From: Endozoicomonadaceae bacterium
Lineage (GTDB): Bacteria; Pseudomonadota; Gammaproteobacteria; Pseudomonadales; Endozoicomonadaceae
Assembly (NCBI GenBank): GCA_023146365.1
Contig: JAGLCE010000108.1
Location: 1-7,322, forward strand
Direction of reading: 5' to 3'
Length of the DNA stretch: 7,322 nt
Below, one piece after another: positions 1 to 6,317 of this stretch. Positions within the stretch are counted from its first letter, which is position 1, and each line of letters begins with the position of its first letter. Made by a program: the position numbers and the translations under genes. The notes under the pieces were generated by a model. It did not search any database. It had not been told where the DNA came from and saw only the letters and a list, made by a program, of their open reading frames with translations.

Positions 1-29
1 GGCTAAGTCCGACAGGCTCCTAGCGTAAA

Positions 30-48
30 TAGACAGCGAGTCTGTCTA
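30..48 (+). terminator. Small hairpin after a possible upstream stop codon
   Basis: TAGACAG at 30-36 and CTGTCTA at 42-48 form a perfect 7-bp stem with a 5-base loop, directly after the in-frame TAA at 26-28. No T-tract follows, so it is at best a weak or Rho-assisted terminator. A second overlapping inverted repeat, GACAGGCTC at 11-19 with GAGTCTGTC at 39-47 (8 of 9 bases paired), means that this could equally be the decayed end of an insertion sequence. Confidence 0.25.
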
Positions 49-439
49 AATTGTAGACTGATATTTATTGAACTGTTTTTTCTTATTGAAGCCGAACATG
101 ATAATTACTTTAGCTTGTCTTGTGGTAAGTGGGAAAGTAAACTTTATATATTCAACACTTTATAGAGCTATCTCTGAATGCAATAAATTATCAAACCTGT
201 CACCATGATTAACTAACCTTATTCAGGAAATATGGACATAATCGACAGAAGCGAAACGTATCATGACTTAACTGATACCGTATTCTGGTCACACTGGCTT
301 GGAATCTAAAGCGGATTAATATATTGAGAATGACGTAAAGCTATCCAAGGAAAGATATATTCTTTGCTATATTAAGGCAAAAATAGGGTTTGGTAGGACG
401 TCGGTACATTTCAATCAATTCATCCTGTTTTCTCTCAAA

Positions 440-468
440 TCATCAACATAAGGGGCATCTGGTATTAT
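440..468 (+). promoter_or_regulatory. Candidate sigma-70 promoter of the oxidoreductase operon
   Basis: TATTAT at 463-468 matches the -10 consensus at five of six positions. It is preceded by TG plus one base at 460-462, the extended -10 signature. The -35 at 17-bp spacing (TCATCA, 440-445) is weak, as is common with extended -10 promoters. Transcription would start near 475, giving a leader of about 86 bases before the ATG at 561. No operator was recognised. Confidence 0.4.
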
Positions 469-560
469 ACGATCCAGGAGCCATGGGAGTCTCTCTGTGA
501 TAGACCCTGTCTCTGTTGAAGGCTTATACTTCCCTGAACTTACCTGAATTGAAGAGTCTC

Positions 561-1763
561 ATGTTTCACATCATCGATACGGATGTAACGATTATCGGTG
601 GCGGAATTGCTGGTTTATGGCTGTTCCGGCGCCTCAACGACATGGGCTACAAGGCTCTGCTTCTGGAAAATGCGACACTGGGTGGCGGTCAAAGTATCAA
701 ATCCCAGGGGATTATCCACGGAGGTATCAAGTATGCGTTGTCCGGTTATTTGACCGAAGCGTCAGAGTGCATTGCTGGGATGCCCGCCCGCTGGTGCGCC
801 TGTCTCAATGGTGAAGGTGAGATTGACTTGAGACGAGTACGTACTCTCTCCGATCATCAATATATGTGGACGTCGGGGGGGTGGGGGTCACGGATGACGG
901 CCTTCTTCGCCAGTAAAGCGCTAGTGGGGCGAGTGGACCCTGTCTCCAGGAGTGAGTTGCCAAAGGTCTTTACCGATCCAGGCTTCAAGGGAAAACTCTA
1001 TAAACTGAATGAATGTGTACTGGATGTCGAAACGGTGGTCACTGAGCTGGTCGCCGGTCTGGAAGACCGGACATTGAAAGTCGACTGGAATAGGGACAGT
1101 GTTATCCATTTTGGTAATAATGAGATACAATCCATTGAGTGTACGGCTGGGGCTGAGCATTACGAGATCCGCACACGTCGCTTTATTCTTACCGCAGGTG
1201 AAGGCAGCGGCAATATTCTCCAGCACTGGGGTGTCACATCTCCCGAAATGCAACTACGACCGTTGCACATGGTGATGATGAAGCATAAATATCCGTACCC
1301 GCTTTATGCACACTGTATCAGTACCGATGCTACTCCACATTTGACCATCACCAGCCACCCTGCCGATGATGGCCAGTGGATCTGGTATATGGGCGGTCAT
1401 ATGGCAGAATCTGGTGTCAAACGTGACCGTGAAGCGCAAATTGCGTGGGCGAAGAGGGAAGTCGCCCAGTGCTTGCCGTGGATCGACTTTTCCGATGCTG
1501 AGTGGGCGACTCTCCGGGTTAACCGTGCGGAACCTAAGCAGAGCAATCGGTTGAGACCGGATGCGGCTTATTGTCAATCCGTAGGGAATGGCCTGGTGGC
1601 CTGGCCGATCAAGTTGGCGTTAGCGCCGAATTTGAGTGATGAAGTAATCAAAGTACTCAAAGGGAAGGGTATTGAGCCTTCCGGCAATGAAGCGTTCAGT
1701 CTGCCGGAAACATTACCTCGGCCGCCGATCAGCGGTCCGTTCTGGAGAGATTATTTTGATTGA
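561..1763 (+). CDS. FAD-dependent oxidoreductase of the DAO (glycine oxidase / GlpD-like) superfamily
   Basis: A cytoplasmic flavoenzyme of 400 residues, the usual length for the family. The N-terminus holds a Rossmann dinucleotide fold: a beta strand, then the glycine motif GGGIAG at residues 13-18 (GxGxxG), a helix, and Glu36 at the end of the second strand, which should bind the ribose of FAD. At residues 49-58, QGIIHGGIKY resembles the conserved HGG segment of GlpD and L-2-hydroxyglutarate oxidase-type enzymes. The substrate cannot be told from sequence. I chose the ATG at 561 because GAAGAG lies at 551-556 and the fold starts at once; an in-frame TTG at 516 would add an unneeded 15 residues. 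The gene overlaps the aldo/keto reductase by 8 bases, so the two are surely cotranscribed. As I recall, such pairs occur in gammaproteobacterial clusters for surface sugars, but nothing here proves that role. Base composition is clearly richer in GC than in the island downstream. Confidence 0.9.
   Translation: MFHIIDTDVTIIGGGIAGLWLFRRLNDMGYKALLLENATLGGGQSIKSQGIIHGGIKYALSGYLTEASECIAGMPARWCACLNGEGEIDLRRVRTLSDHQYMWTSGGWGSRMTAFFASKALVGRVDPVSRSELPKVFTDPGFKGKLYKLNECVLDVETVVTELVAGLEDRTLKVDWNRDSVIHFGNNEIQSIECTAGAEHYEIRTRRFILTAGEGSGNILQHWGVTSPEMQLRPLHMVMMKHKYPYPLYAHCISTDATPHLTITSHPADDGQWIWYMGGHMAESGVKRDREAQIAWAKREVAQCLPWIDFSDAEWATLRVNRAEPKQSNRLRPDAAYCQSVGNGLVAWPIKLALAPNLSDEVIKVLKGKGIEPSGNEAFSLPETLPRPPISGPFWRDYFD
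1744..1758 (+). promoter_or_regulatory. Ribosome binding site that fixes a TTG start
   Basis: GGAGAG at 1744-1749 lies six bases before TTG at 1756-1758, inside the last codons of the flavoenzyme gene. This strong site is the reason for placing the aldo/keto reductase start at an unusual TTG, eight bases before the end of the upstream gene. It suggests translational coupling of the two proteins. Confidence 0.7.
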
Positions 1764-2568
1764 ACACCTAAGAAAACCCGTGGCGGATACCGGCATCGTT
1801 ATTTCGCCGATTGGCTTCGGTACCGTCAAGCTTGGGCGTAATGAACAGGTGAAATACCCGGAAACGTTCAGAATCCCCGATGATCGGGAAGTGTTGAACC
1901 TACTGGCACTGGCTCGTGATCTAGGGGTCAATTTGCTGGATACAGCACCGGCTTATGGAAGAAGCGAAGAGCGGTTGGGCAAGTTGATCAATGGTCAGAG
2001 ATTCTCATGGGTGATCTGCACCAAAGTGGGTGAAGAGTTTGAACATGGTGAATCCCGGTTCGATTTTACGCCAGAACATATCCGATTCAGCGTTGAGCGC
2101 AGTATGAAGCGGCTCGGTACCGATTACTTGGATATGGTGTTGGTGCATTCCAACGGGGATGATATCGATATCATTCGGCGTTACGGTTGCCTTGATGTGT
2201 TGGCAGACTTGAAGCGCGAAGGGCTGGTATTGGCATCCGGTATGTCAACCAAAACAGTGGACGGCGGCATTCTCGCTCTGCAGCAGTCCGACTGCGCCAT
2301 GGTGACCTGGAACCTCAGTGAGCAGGGCGAGAAGGCGGTATTGGATTATGCCAAAGATCACGGCAAGACAATCCTTGTGAAGAAAGCGTTGGCCAGTGGT
2401 CACTTGTGTACGGAAGGGCAGGATCCGGTACAGACCTGCATGGATTTTGTCTTCTCCTATGCTGACGTTTCGGCGGCAGTCGTGGGAACGATCAATCCTG
2501 AGCATCTGCGACATAATGTGCGTGCTGTCATGCAATCGGTGGAGAGGTTGGCGGTGGGGGAGGGGTAG
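1756..2568 (+). CDS. Aldo/keto reductase family oxidoreductase
   Basis: A cytoplasmic NAD(P)H-dependent reductase, 270 residues from the TTG start, slightly shorter than most family members (roughly 270-330). All four catalytic residues of the family can be placed: Asp62 and Tyr67 in LLDTAPAYGRSEERLG, Lys90 in VICTKVG, and His131 in DMVLVHSNG. The start of the TIM barrel is seen in SPIGFGTVKLG at residues 17-27. The C-terminal segment SAAVVGTINPEHLRHNV matches the usual cofactor-binding end of the barrel. The gene overlaps the upstream FAD enzyme, so the two probably act on the same or successive intermediates, one oxidising and the other reducing. The substrate is unknown. Aldo/keto reductases of this kind can accompany or be fused to sugar cytidylyltransferases, which gives a weak hint of surface-sugar work. 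An earlier in-frame TTG at 1672 exists but lacks a good ribosome binding site and would overlap the upstream gene heavily. Confidence 0.9.
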   Translation: MIEHLRKPVADTGIVISPIGFGTVKLGRNEQVKYPETFRIPDDREVLNLLALARDLGVNLLDTAPAYGRSEERLGKLINGQRFSWVICTKVGEEFEHGESRFDFTPEHIRFSVERSMKRLGTDYLDMVLVHSNGDDIDIIRRYGCLDVLADLKREGLVLASGMSTKTVDGGILALQQSDCAMVTWNLSEQGEKAVLDYAKDHGKTILVKKALASGHLCTEGQDPVQTCMDFVFSYADVSAAVVGTINPEHLRHNVRAVMQSVERLAVGEG

Positions 2569-2599
2569 TGTTTCTAAACTTGAACACTATCCGTTTAGA
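2566..2599. terminator. Two interlocking inverted repeats at the operon end
   Basis: TAGTGTT at 2566-2572 pairs with AACACTA at 2583-2589, and TCTAAAC at 2573-2579 pairs with GTTTAGA at 2593-2599. Each stem is a perfect 7 bp, but the second stem starts inside the loop of the first. They therefore either compete as alternative hairpins or stack as an H-type pseudoknot. The element starts at the stop codon of the aldo/keto reductase and ends where a minus-strand stop codon begins (2600), so it may end transcription from both sides. No T-tract is present, which weakens the terminator reading. Confidence 0.35.
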
Positions 2600-2752
2600 T
2601 TAACGTGGTACCGCATTCATTAATCGTTGCTTTAACTCTTCCTGGTTACTCGTATCACTCGCATAAACATCTACAAACATTGAAAAACAGTTTCTGATGT
2701 TTAAAACGATGCCATGCCTACAGCCTACGAGTAGCTGGCTCTCAAATTCATT
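2600..2752 (-). pseudogene. Possible remnant of an unrecognised small gene
   Basis: An open minus-strand frame of 50 codons ends at TAA (2600-2602) and is bounded upstream by TGA (2753-2755). It has no usable ATG near its beginning. It contains stretches such as LLVGCRHGIVLNI and SNQEELKQRLMNAVPR, which look like folded-protein sequence rather than random translation. In another frame just upstream, an ATG at 2749-2751 could join it after a single-base shift, so this may be a frameshifted small gene. Its stop falls exactly at the edge of the inverted repeats shared with the convergent operon. An open frame this long is not rare by chance, so the call is weak. The rest of the 2569-2854 gap holds an imperfect hairpin (AAACAT 2675-2680 with ATGTTT 2697-2702). 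Confidence 0.25.
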
Positions 2753-2854
2753 TCAAGTGTGTCGACTATTGTGAAAATCTAGGATTATCAGATACCGCAG
2801 ATTTTGTATTGTCCTATACCCTTGTCATATTTATAGAAATAAAGGTAAAGTCAA

Positions 2855-3328
2855 TTGAAAGTTATACAAATATCGATTATCTGTTTAACCCTAATAACAG
2901 GTTCATTTTTTATTGGTATGAAATGGCAAAGCTTTCTATATACAGAGATATGCCTGAATATGGGAGGCGAAAAAAAGCTAGTAGTCTTTCCTATTTGTAT
3001 TGTTGAAAAAATAATCAGCAAATCTAAAGAAATATTCGAACTAGACACGAAATCAAAAAAACTTGTTGGCTCATGGTTAATTGAAGGTGAAAATTGGGGT
3101 TTCACACTCTATGATGATGGAACAGCAGATTCAATAAATTCAGCTACCTTGAGTTATCAACGGTGGAACATTAAAAATGGCGATATTTGTTTAACTTCAA
3201 GAAGTATTGGCAATCATACTCAATCTGTTTCTACAGAGTGTAGTAATTATAAAATCACAGGAAGCGATAGTAAAACGAGATTAAGTATTGATAATGGTGA
3301 CTACAAATTAATCTATCAAAGAATGTGA
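2855..3328 (+). CDS. Small membrane-anchored lipocalin-like domain protein
   Basis: A 157-residue protein with a hydrophobic N-terminal segment at about residues 3-21, read as a signal anchor; there is no lipobox cysteine. Residues 33-48 hold a cysteine pair (Cys33, Cys48) around GGEKK that could form a disulfide in the periplasm. From about residue 70 to the end it resembles the lipocalin-like domain known from small bacterial envelope proteins: LVGSW at the start, then GFTLYDDGTADSINSATL, a YQRW strand, ICLTSRSIGNHTQ, and a final YKLIYQR strand. That repeated pattern of Trp/Tyr-ended strands suggests a small beta barrel; the ligand is unknown. The start is a TTG at 2855 with AAAGG at 2841-2845; the first ATG (codon 22) would remove the anchor. 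A weak promoter, TTGTCC 2809-2814 and TATAGA 2832-2837, has good spacing but would put the transcript start at the ribosome binding site. The transposase fragment begins right after its stop codon. Confidence 0.7.
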   Translation: MKVIQISIICLTLITGSFFIGMKWQSFLYTEICLNMGGEKKLVVFPICIVEKIISKSKEIFELDTKSKKLVGSWLIEGENWGFTLYDDGTADSINSATLSYQRWNIKNGDICLTSRSIGNHTQSVSTECSNYKITGSDSKTRLSIDNGDYKLIYQRM

Positions 3329-3329
3329 T

Positions 3330-3824
3330 ATGGATGATCAGATTCTCTGCCTTTACGCCAAAGGCATGAGTACCCGAGATATCGTGGACGCATTTGCAGA
3401 GATGTATGGTGCTGAAGTCTCGCCAGGCTTAATATCCAAAGTGACCAGTGCCGTGATGGATGAGGTGGTTGAAGATATACAATTACCACATACCGCAAAA
3501 AGCACTAGGTCATATTTCATCTACCCAATCCCTAAAAGACTGGGCGATAAAATATCCTGAAATATTCACTAAACGCGTTTATAATCAGGCGAGCCCCGAC
3601 AAATATTGAAGGCCAAAAAGAGCTTCTTGGTATTTGGATCTCTGAAAATGAGGGTGCTAAATTCTGGCTGAACGTGCTCACCGAGCTGCAAAATTGCGAT
3701 GTAGAGCCGAATACTCATCGCTTGCGTTGATGGCCGAGTGGGTTTTCCCGATGCGATCCCAGCGGTATACCCGAAGGCCAAGGTTCAGCTCTGTATACAC
3801 AGAATTATTTACAGGCTCTTGTAG
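3330..3824 (+). pseudogene. IS256-family transposase, internal fragment with frameshifts
   Basis: Three pieces in different frames add up to the middle of an IS256 (Mutator-type) transposase. First, from 3330: MDDQILCLYAKGMSTRDIVD, then EVSPGLISKVTSAVMDEV, the DNA-binding part before the catalytic core. Second, from about 3596: NIEGQKELLGIWISENEGAK and FWLNVLTELQN. Third, from about 3711: ILIACVDGRVGFPDAIPAVY and KAKVQLCIH. The VDG aspartate is a catalytic DDE residue. The first catalytic aspartate region (about 3480-3590) is scrambled, and everything after VQLCIH is missing, including the final glutamate. The N-terminal hundred or so residues and both terminal inverted repeats are missing too. 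At least two frameshifts are needed, so it is dead. It lies between the lipocalin-like gene and the convergent IAP gene. Confidence 0.85.
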
Positions 3825-3848
3825 GCGTAAAACGATGTATTTCTGGAT

Positions 3849-5855
3849 TTAGCTAACATAAGTTTTTAGTGTTTCTCTGACTAACTTGTTACACTCTAGA
3901 CACTTTTTTATTGTGGGTGCGCATTTCTCACAGGAGATGAAATGACCGCAGGGTAAAAACATGATTTTTTTTTCAGAGTTTTTACATATTTTACACAGCA
4001 TACTTGATTTTAGCCTTTTGTTTGTTTCTCTTGCTTCCTCAAGGATTTTCGTATCTTTATCACCACGTGATAATTCAACAGTGTTAGCAGCTTCTTGAGA
4101 TGAACGACTTGCTATAGTGTTAGCCGATCCCTGAAATGAAGCACTACTCTCAGATGCTATTGGTCTAATATGCTCAATACAAGATAGAATGTCTCGTACA
4201 AAATCTTTCGTATCAATGTTGTTTATTATCACTATATTTATAGCCCGCTCAACTTGATCCCTTGAATAACCCATTCCTAATACTTTTTTTATCTGCCATG
4301 ATTCGAACATATCTTCCGTATCTTCTTGATATTTCACTGAATTATCAATTGGCTCTTCTGGATCATTACTTTGCTTGCTATTAACTTCTTCAGGTGGTTT
4401 ACTATCCACCTTTCCCACTAAAAACTTACATTCTGGATAGAGCTCTTTATGTCTTTTCAATGGATTAGTATATAAATCCCATTGTTTAGCTGTACCACCA
4501 CACTGGAAGCATTTAGTAACATCAGAATAACCAGTGTAAAACCAACCTGCTTCTGCCATCTCTTTGGGTGTTTGACTAACATAGCCAGGCCAGCCTTGAT
4601 AACTAGAGGTTCTAATATGAATATTTTGATAATCTGGATAAACCAGATTATCCTTAGTCTTGGACTTACTATTTCCGCCGTCTTTAATAGAATCTTTACT
4701 ACTTATCTTTCCCACTAAAAACTTACATTCTGGATAGAGTTTTTTATGTCTTTTCAATGGATCATGATATACTTCCCAATCTTTAGCTATACCATTACAA
4801 TGGAAGCAGAAAGTAGTATCATCACAACCCGTAAAACACCAACCTGCTTCTGCCATCTCTTTGGGTGTTTGACTAACATAGCCAGGCCAGCCTTGATAAC
4901 TACTGATCCTAATCCCAAGTTTATCGAACGCTGGACTATAAGGAATATCCGTAGTATTTAATACTCTCTTCGGATTTTTTTTAGAAATTGTCAATGCTTC
5001 TATTTTATTAATATCATCGCATGATACATAATTGTTGGCTGCGTGTTTTTTATTAACGGTATGTTTCACGTCTTCAAGAAGTTCTAAGTACTCGTCTCTC
5101 TGGACTGAACCACCACTATATTTCCTGATTTTTTTTATTAGCTCATCGCCCATCATGTATTTTAAATACGTACAATCGCTAAAAAAACAGGCATGTATTA
5201 TCCAAGGGTCTTGATCTTCTTGATCTCCATAGAATCTTGCTTTGCCATTACAAGAAAAACACTCCACTTGATAGCCATAACCAGTATATATCCAACCAGA
5301 CTCTGCTAAATATCGTTTGTTATGAACTGTCGCGCTGGAAGGAAATCCTGCGAAACTACTTTCCCTATTGTGAATAAATTCGTAATCTTTATGATAGATA
5401 TTATACTGCTTACCATCATATAATTTATTATCTAATCGTGATTCAGCGCCGCAGTCATGCATTATATCTATTGGTATTGGCTGTGAATTATTATCTGTCT
5501 TACCAGAGACACTGCAGCCTTTATAATGAAATTCTGAAACAGTGTATTCGCCAGATTCAAAAGCCTTGATAGCAGACTCCTTAGTAGATGTTTTGTGACA
5601 TTTTATACAGTGCCCTTCTTCACGAGCAGTGATAAAAATATTATTGATTAATTCTTCTGGTAACCCATTGAAATCATACCTCTTTATTACTTTTTTGTAA
5701 TATAGGCCTGAACTGTCACGGATATACTGAGGTGTTGAAGATAAAACATCACATGATCTTTTTGTGTTACTTGTAGCTTGACATTTTGAGCCTAGGACAT
5801 TCATAAAGTTGTTGTTCCATTTAGTTAGTAGTAGTAATTTAATATGACTTACCAT
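3849..5855 (-). CDS. Eukaryote-like inhibitor of apoptosis protein (BIR-BIR-BIR-UBA-RING)
   Basis: A 668-residue protein with the full architecture of an animal IAP. BIR1 spans about residues 164-232, with ligands Cys199, Cys202, His221 and Cys228; its Cys-to-His spacing is 18, two more than usual. BIR2 (about 316-383; Cys350, Cys353, His370, Cys377) and BIR3 (about 415-482; Cys449, Cys452, His469, Cys476) fit CX2CX16HX6C exactly. A UBA domain with a MGY motif at 528-530 covers about 515-560. A serine-rich linker and short charged helix precede a C3HC4 RING at 621-655, followed by the 13-residue tail ending in TYVS that IAP RINGs use to dimerise. No CARD is seen. In animals such proteins bind caspases and IAP antagonists through BIRs and ubiquitinate targets through the RING. 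Here it is probably a host-directed effector; no export signal is visible. The first 160 residues hold Cys/His clusters (82-87, 110-114, 133-135) of unknown role. The start is uncertain: Met1 and Met18 both lack a strong ribosome binding site. The gene is intron-free and AT-rich, unlike the operon at 561-2568. Confidence 0.93.
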   Translation of the reverse strand: MVSHIKLLLLTKWNNNFMNVLGSKCQATSNTKRSCDVLSSTPQYIRDSSGLYYKKVIKRYDFNGLPEELINNIFITAREEGHCIKCHKTSTKESAIKAFESGEYTVSEFHYKGCSVSGKTDNNSQPIPIDIMHDCGAESRLDNKLYDGKQYNIYHKDYEFIHNRESSFAGFPSSATVHNKRYLAESGWIYTGYGYQVECFSCNGKARFYGDQEDQDPWIIHACFFSDCTYLKYMMGDELIKKIRKYSGGSVQRDEYLELLEDVKHTVNKKHAANNYVSCDDINKIEALTISKKNPKRVLNTTDIPYSPAFDKLGIRISSYQGWPGYVSQTPKEMAEAGWCFTGCDDTTFCFHCNGIAKDWEVYHDPLKRHKKLYPECKFLVGKISSKDSIKDGGNSKSKTKDNLVYPDYQNIHIRTSSYQGWPGYVSQTPKEMAEAGWFYTGYSDVTKCFQCGGTAKQWDLYTNPLKRHKELYPECKFLVGKVDSKPPEEVNSKQSNDPEEPIDNSVKYQEDTEDMFESWQIKKVLGMGYSRDQVERAINIVIINNIDTKDFVRDILSCIEHIRPIASESSASFQGSANTIASRSSQEAANTVELSRGDKDTKILEEARETNKRLKSSMLCKICKNSEKKIMFLPCGHFISCEKCAPTIKKCLECNKLVRETLKTYVS
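4410..4910 (-). repeat. Tandem 297-bp duplication encoding BIR2 and BIR3
   Basis: The two canonical BIR domains are copies exactly 297 bases (99 codons) apart. Bases 4541-4605 and 4838-4902 are identical over 65 bp, covering the first half of each BIR. Bases 4410-4465 and 4707-4762 match with only two differences, covering the end of each BIR. The part in between, which encodes the first zinc cysteines and the peptide-binding surface, has diverged clearly. The alternation of near-perfect and diverged blocks suggests a recent duplication with gene conversion, or selection for difference in the binding surface. Confidence 0.85.
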
Positions 5856-6094
5856 ATTAAATAGTTCTATTTTTCGAGGTAAAGTTCAATATAAAATTAA
5901 TTTCTGCTGAAGTATAAACGGTAAATCCATCTCTGGATTTTATCCTTGGCATCGAAAAGGCTTTATGCCTGTAAGTTGTTGACGGATAGTGGTATCCAAT
6001 GTTTTTTCAACCCGTTCGCCAAGAGCCTGTTTCGTTTAGGCCTTGATCTGTCAGATGATTTTTTCTGAAGTACTTGGAATTTTGTCGCCTACCA
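5856..6094. other. Upstream region of the IAP gene
   Basis: No intact gene is seen. The minus strand directly before the IAP start is AT-rich; TATACT (plus strand 5911-5916) could be a -10 element, but no -35 stands at the proper spacing. A minus-strand frame of 31 codons between stops (5943-6035), reading RVEKTLDTTIRQQLTGIKPF in part, looks protein-like and may be gene debris, but I cannot assign it. Confidence 0.3.
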
Positions 6095-6317
6095 TCAGAA
6101 GCTACCTAGTTGATTGTCACTAGGATCATCATAATCCTGACCATTTGCTCCCATCTCATCCAGCGCATTTAACAGAATCTACATCCATCCCTTCACGAAA
6201 GAAAAACCCTTGTCTCGCTAGCTCGAAAGGTGTCGGTCGTATTTTTCCGTCAAAAATATTTTCACGCCCTTTATATATTGCTAACATATCACTAAAGCTT
6301 GGTCGTAATTGATTCAT
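6095..6317 (-). pseudogene. Decayed second BIR-domain gene (half BIR)
   Basis: An ATG at 6315-6317 opens a 53-codon frame ending at TGA 6156-6158. Its residues 18-51 follow the first half of a BIR domain: an invariant-type Arg18 with Phe22 four residues later, then PFELARQGFFF at 30-40, Asp47-Ser-Val-Lys-Cys51. BIR domains typically continue C-x-x-C-G; here the frame reads CAG and stops, so the second zinc cysteine is lost. Beyond the stop, pieces of the second half may persist in other frames: DGSKW resembles the conserved tryptophan region, and YDDPSDNQLGSF (ending at TGA 6095-6097) resembles the DDP-xxx-H-xxx-F segment with Gln in place of the zinc histidine. This fits a pseudogene of a small BIR protein, or of the N-terminal part of another IAP. 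It is not a copy of any BIR in the neighbouring gene. If translated as it stands, the 53-residue peptide could not bind zinc in the usual way. The ribosome binding site is poor. Confidence 0.5.

Larger units (their letters stand above)
1..560. other. Upstream region without an intact gene
   Basis: No intact gene is visible here. The first bases read in plus frame 2 as AKSDRLLA followed by TAA at 26-28, which could be the last codons of a gene that lies mostly outside the window; eight codons are too few to be sure. A hairpin follows at 30-48. From about 50 to 460 the sequence is AT-rich. A 25-codon frame at 232-309 starts with ATG two bases after AGGAAA and resembles nothing I know. On the minus strand, 418-558 is an open frame of 47 codons. 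It continues after a one-base shift into a second frame that ends at the TAG at 341-343, and may be a decayed gene. A promoter-like element lies near 463. Confidence 0.5.

Noticed and set aside
232..309. 25-codon frame with AGGAAA before its ATG
   Set aside because: The spacing of two bases is too short for a ribosome binding site and the peptide resembles nothing known.
483..500. Five-codon leader peptide after AGGAG
   Set aside because: The spacing is only two bases and there is no attenuator-like structure or codon run that would support a leader peptide.
516..560. Earlier TTG start for the FAD oxidoreductase
   Set aside because: It adds 15 residues before the Rossmann strand and lacks a good ribosome binding site, whereas the ATG at 561 has GAAGAG just upstream.
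3569..3781. Minus-strand frame of 70 codons
   Set aside because: It is the antisense shadow of the transposase fragment, which has strong family motifs on the plus strand.
4482..4961. Two plus-strand frames sharing similar peptides
   Set aside because: They are antisense shadows of the duplicated BIR2 and BIR3 segments; their likeness only reflects the tandem repeat.
3849..5855. Host DNA contamination as the source of the IAP
   Set aside because: The gene has no introns over 2 kb and is flanked closely by a bacterial transposase and bacterial-type genes, although a misassembly cannot be excluded without reads.
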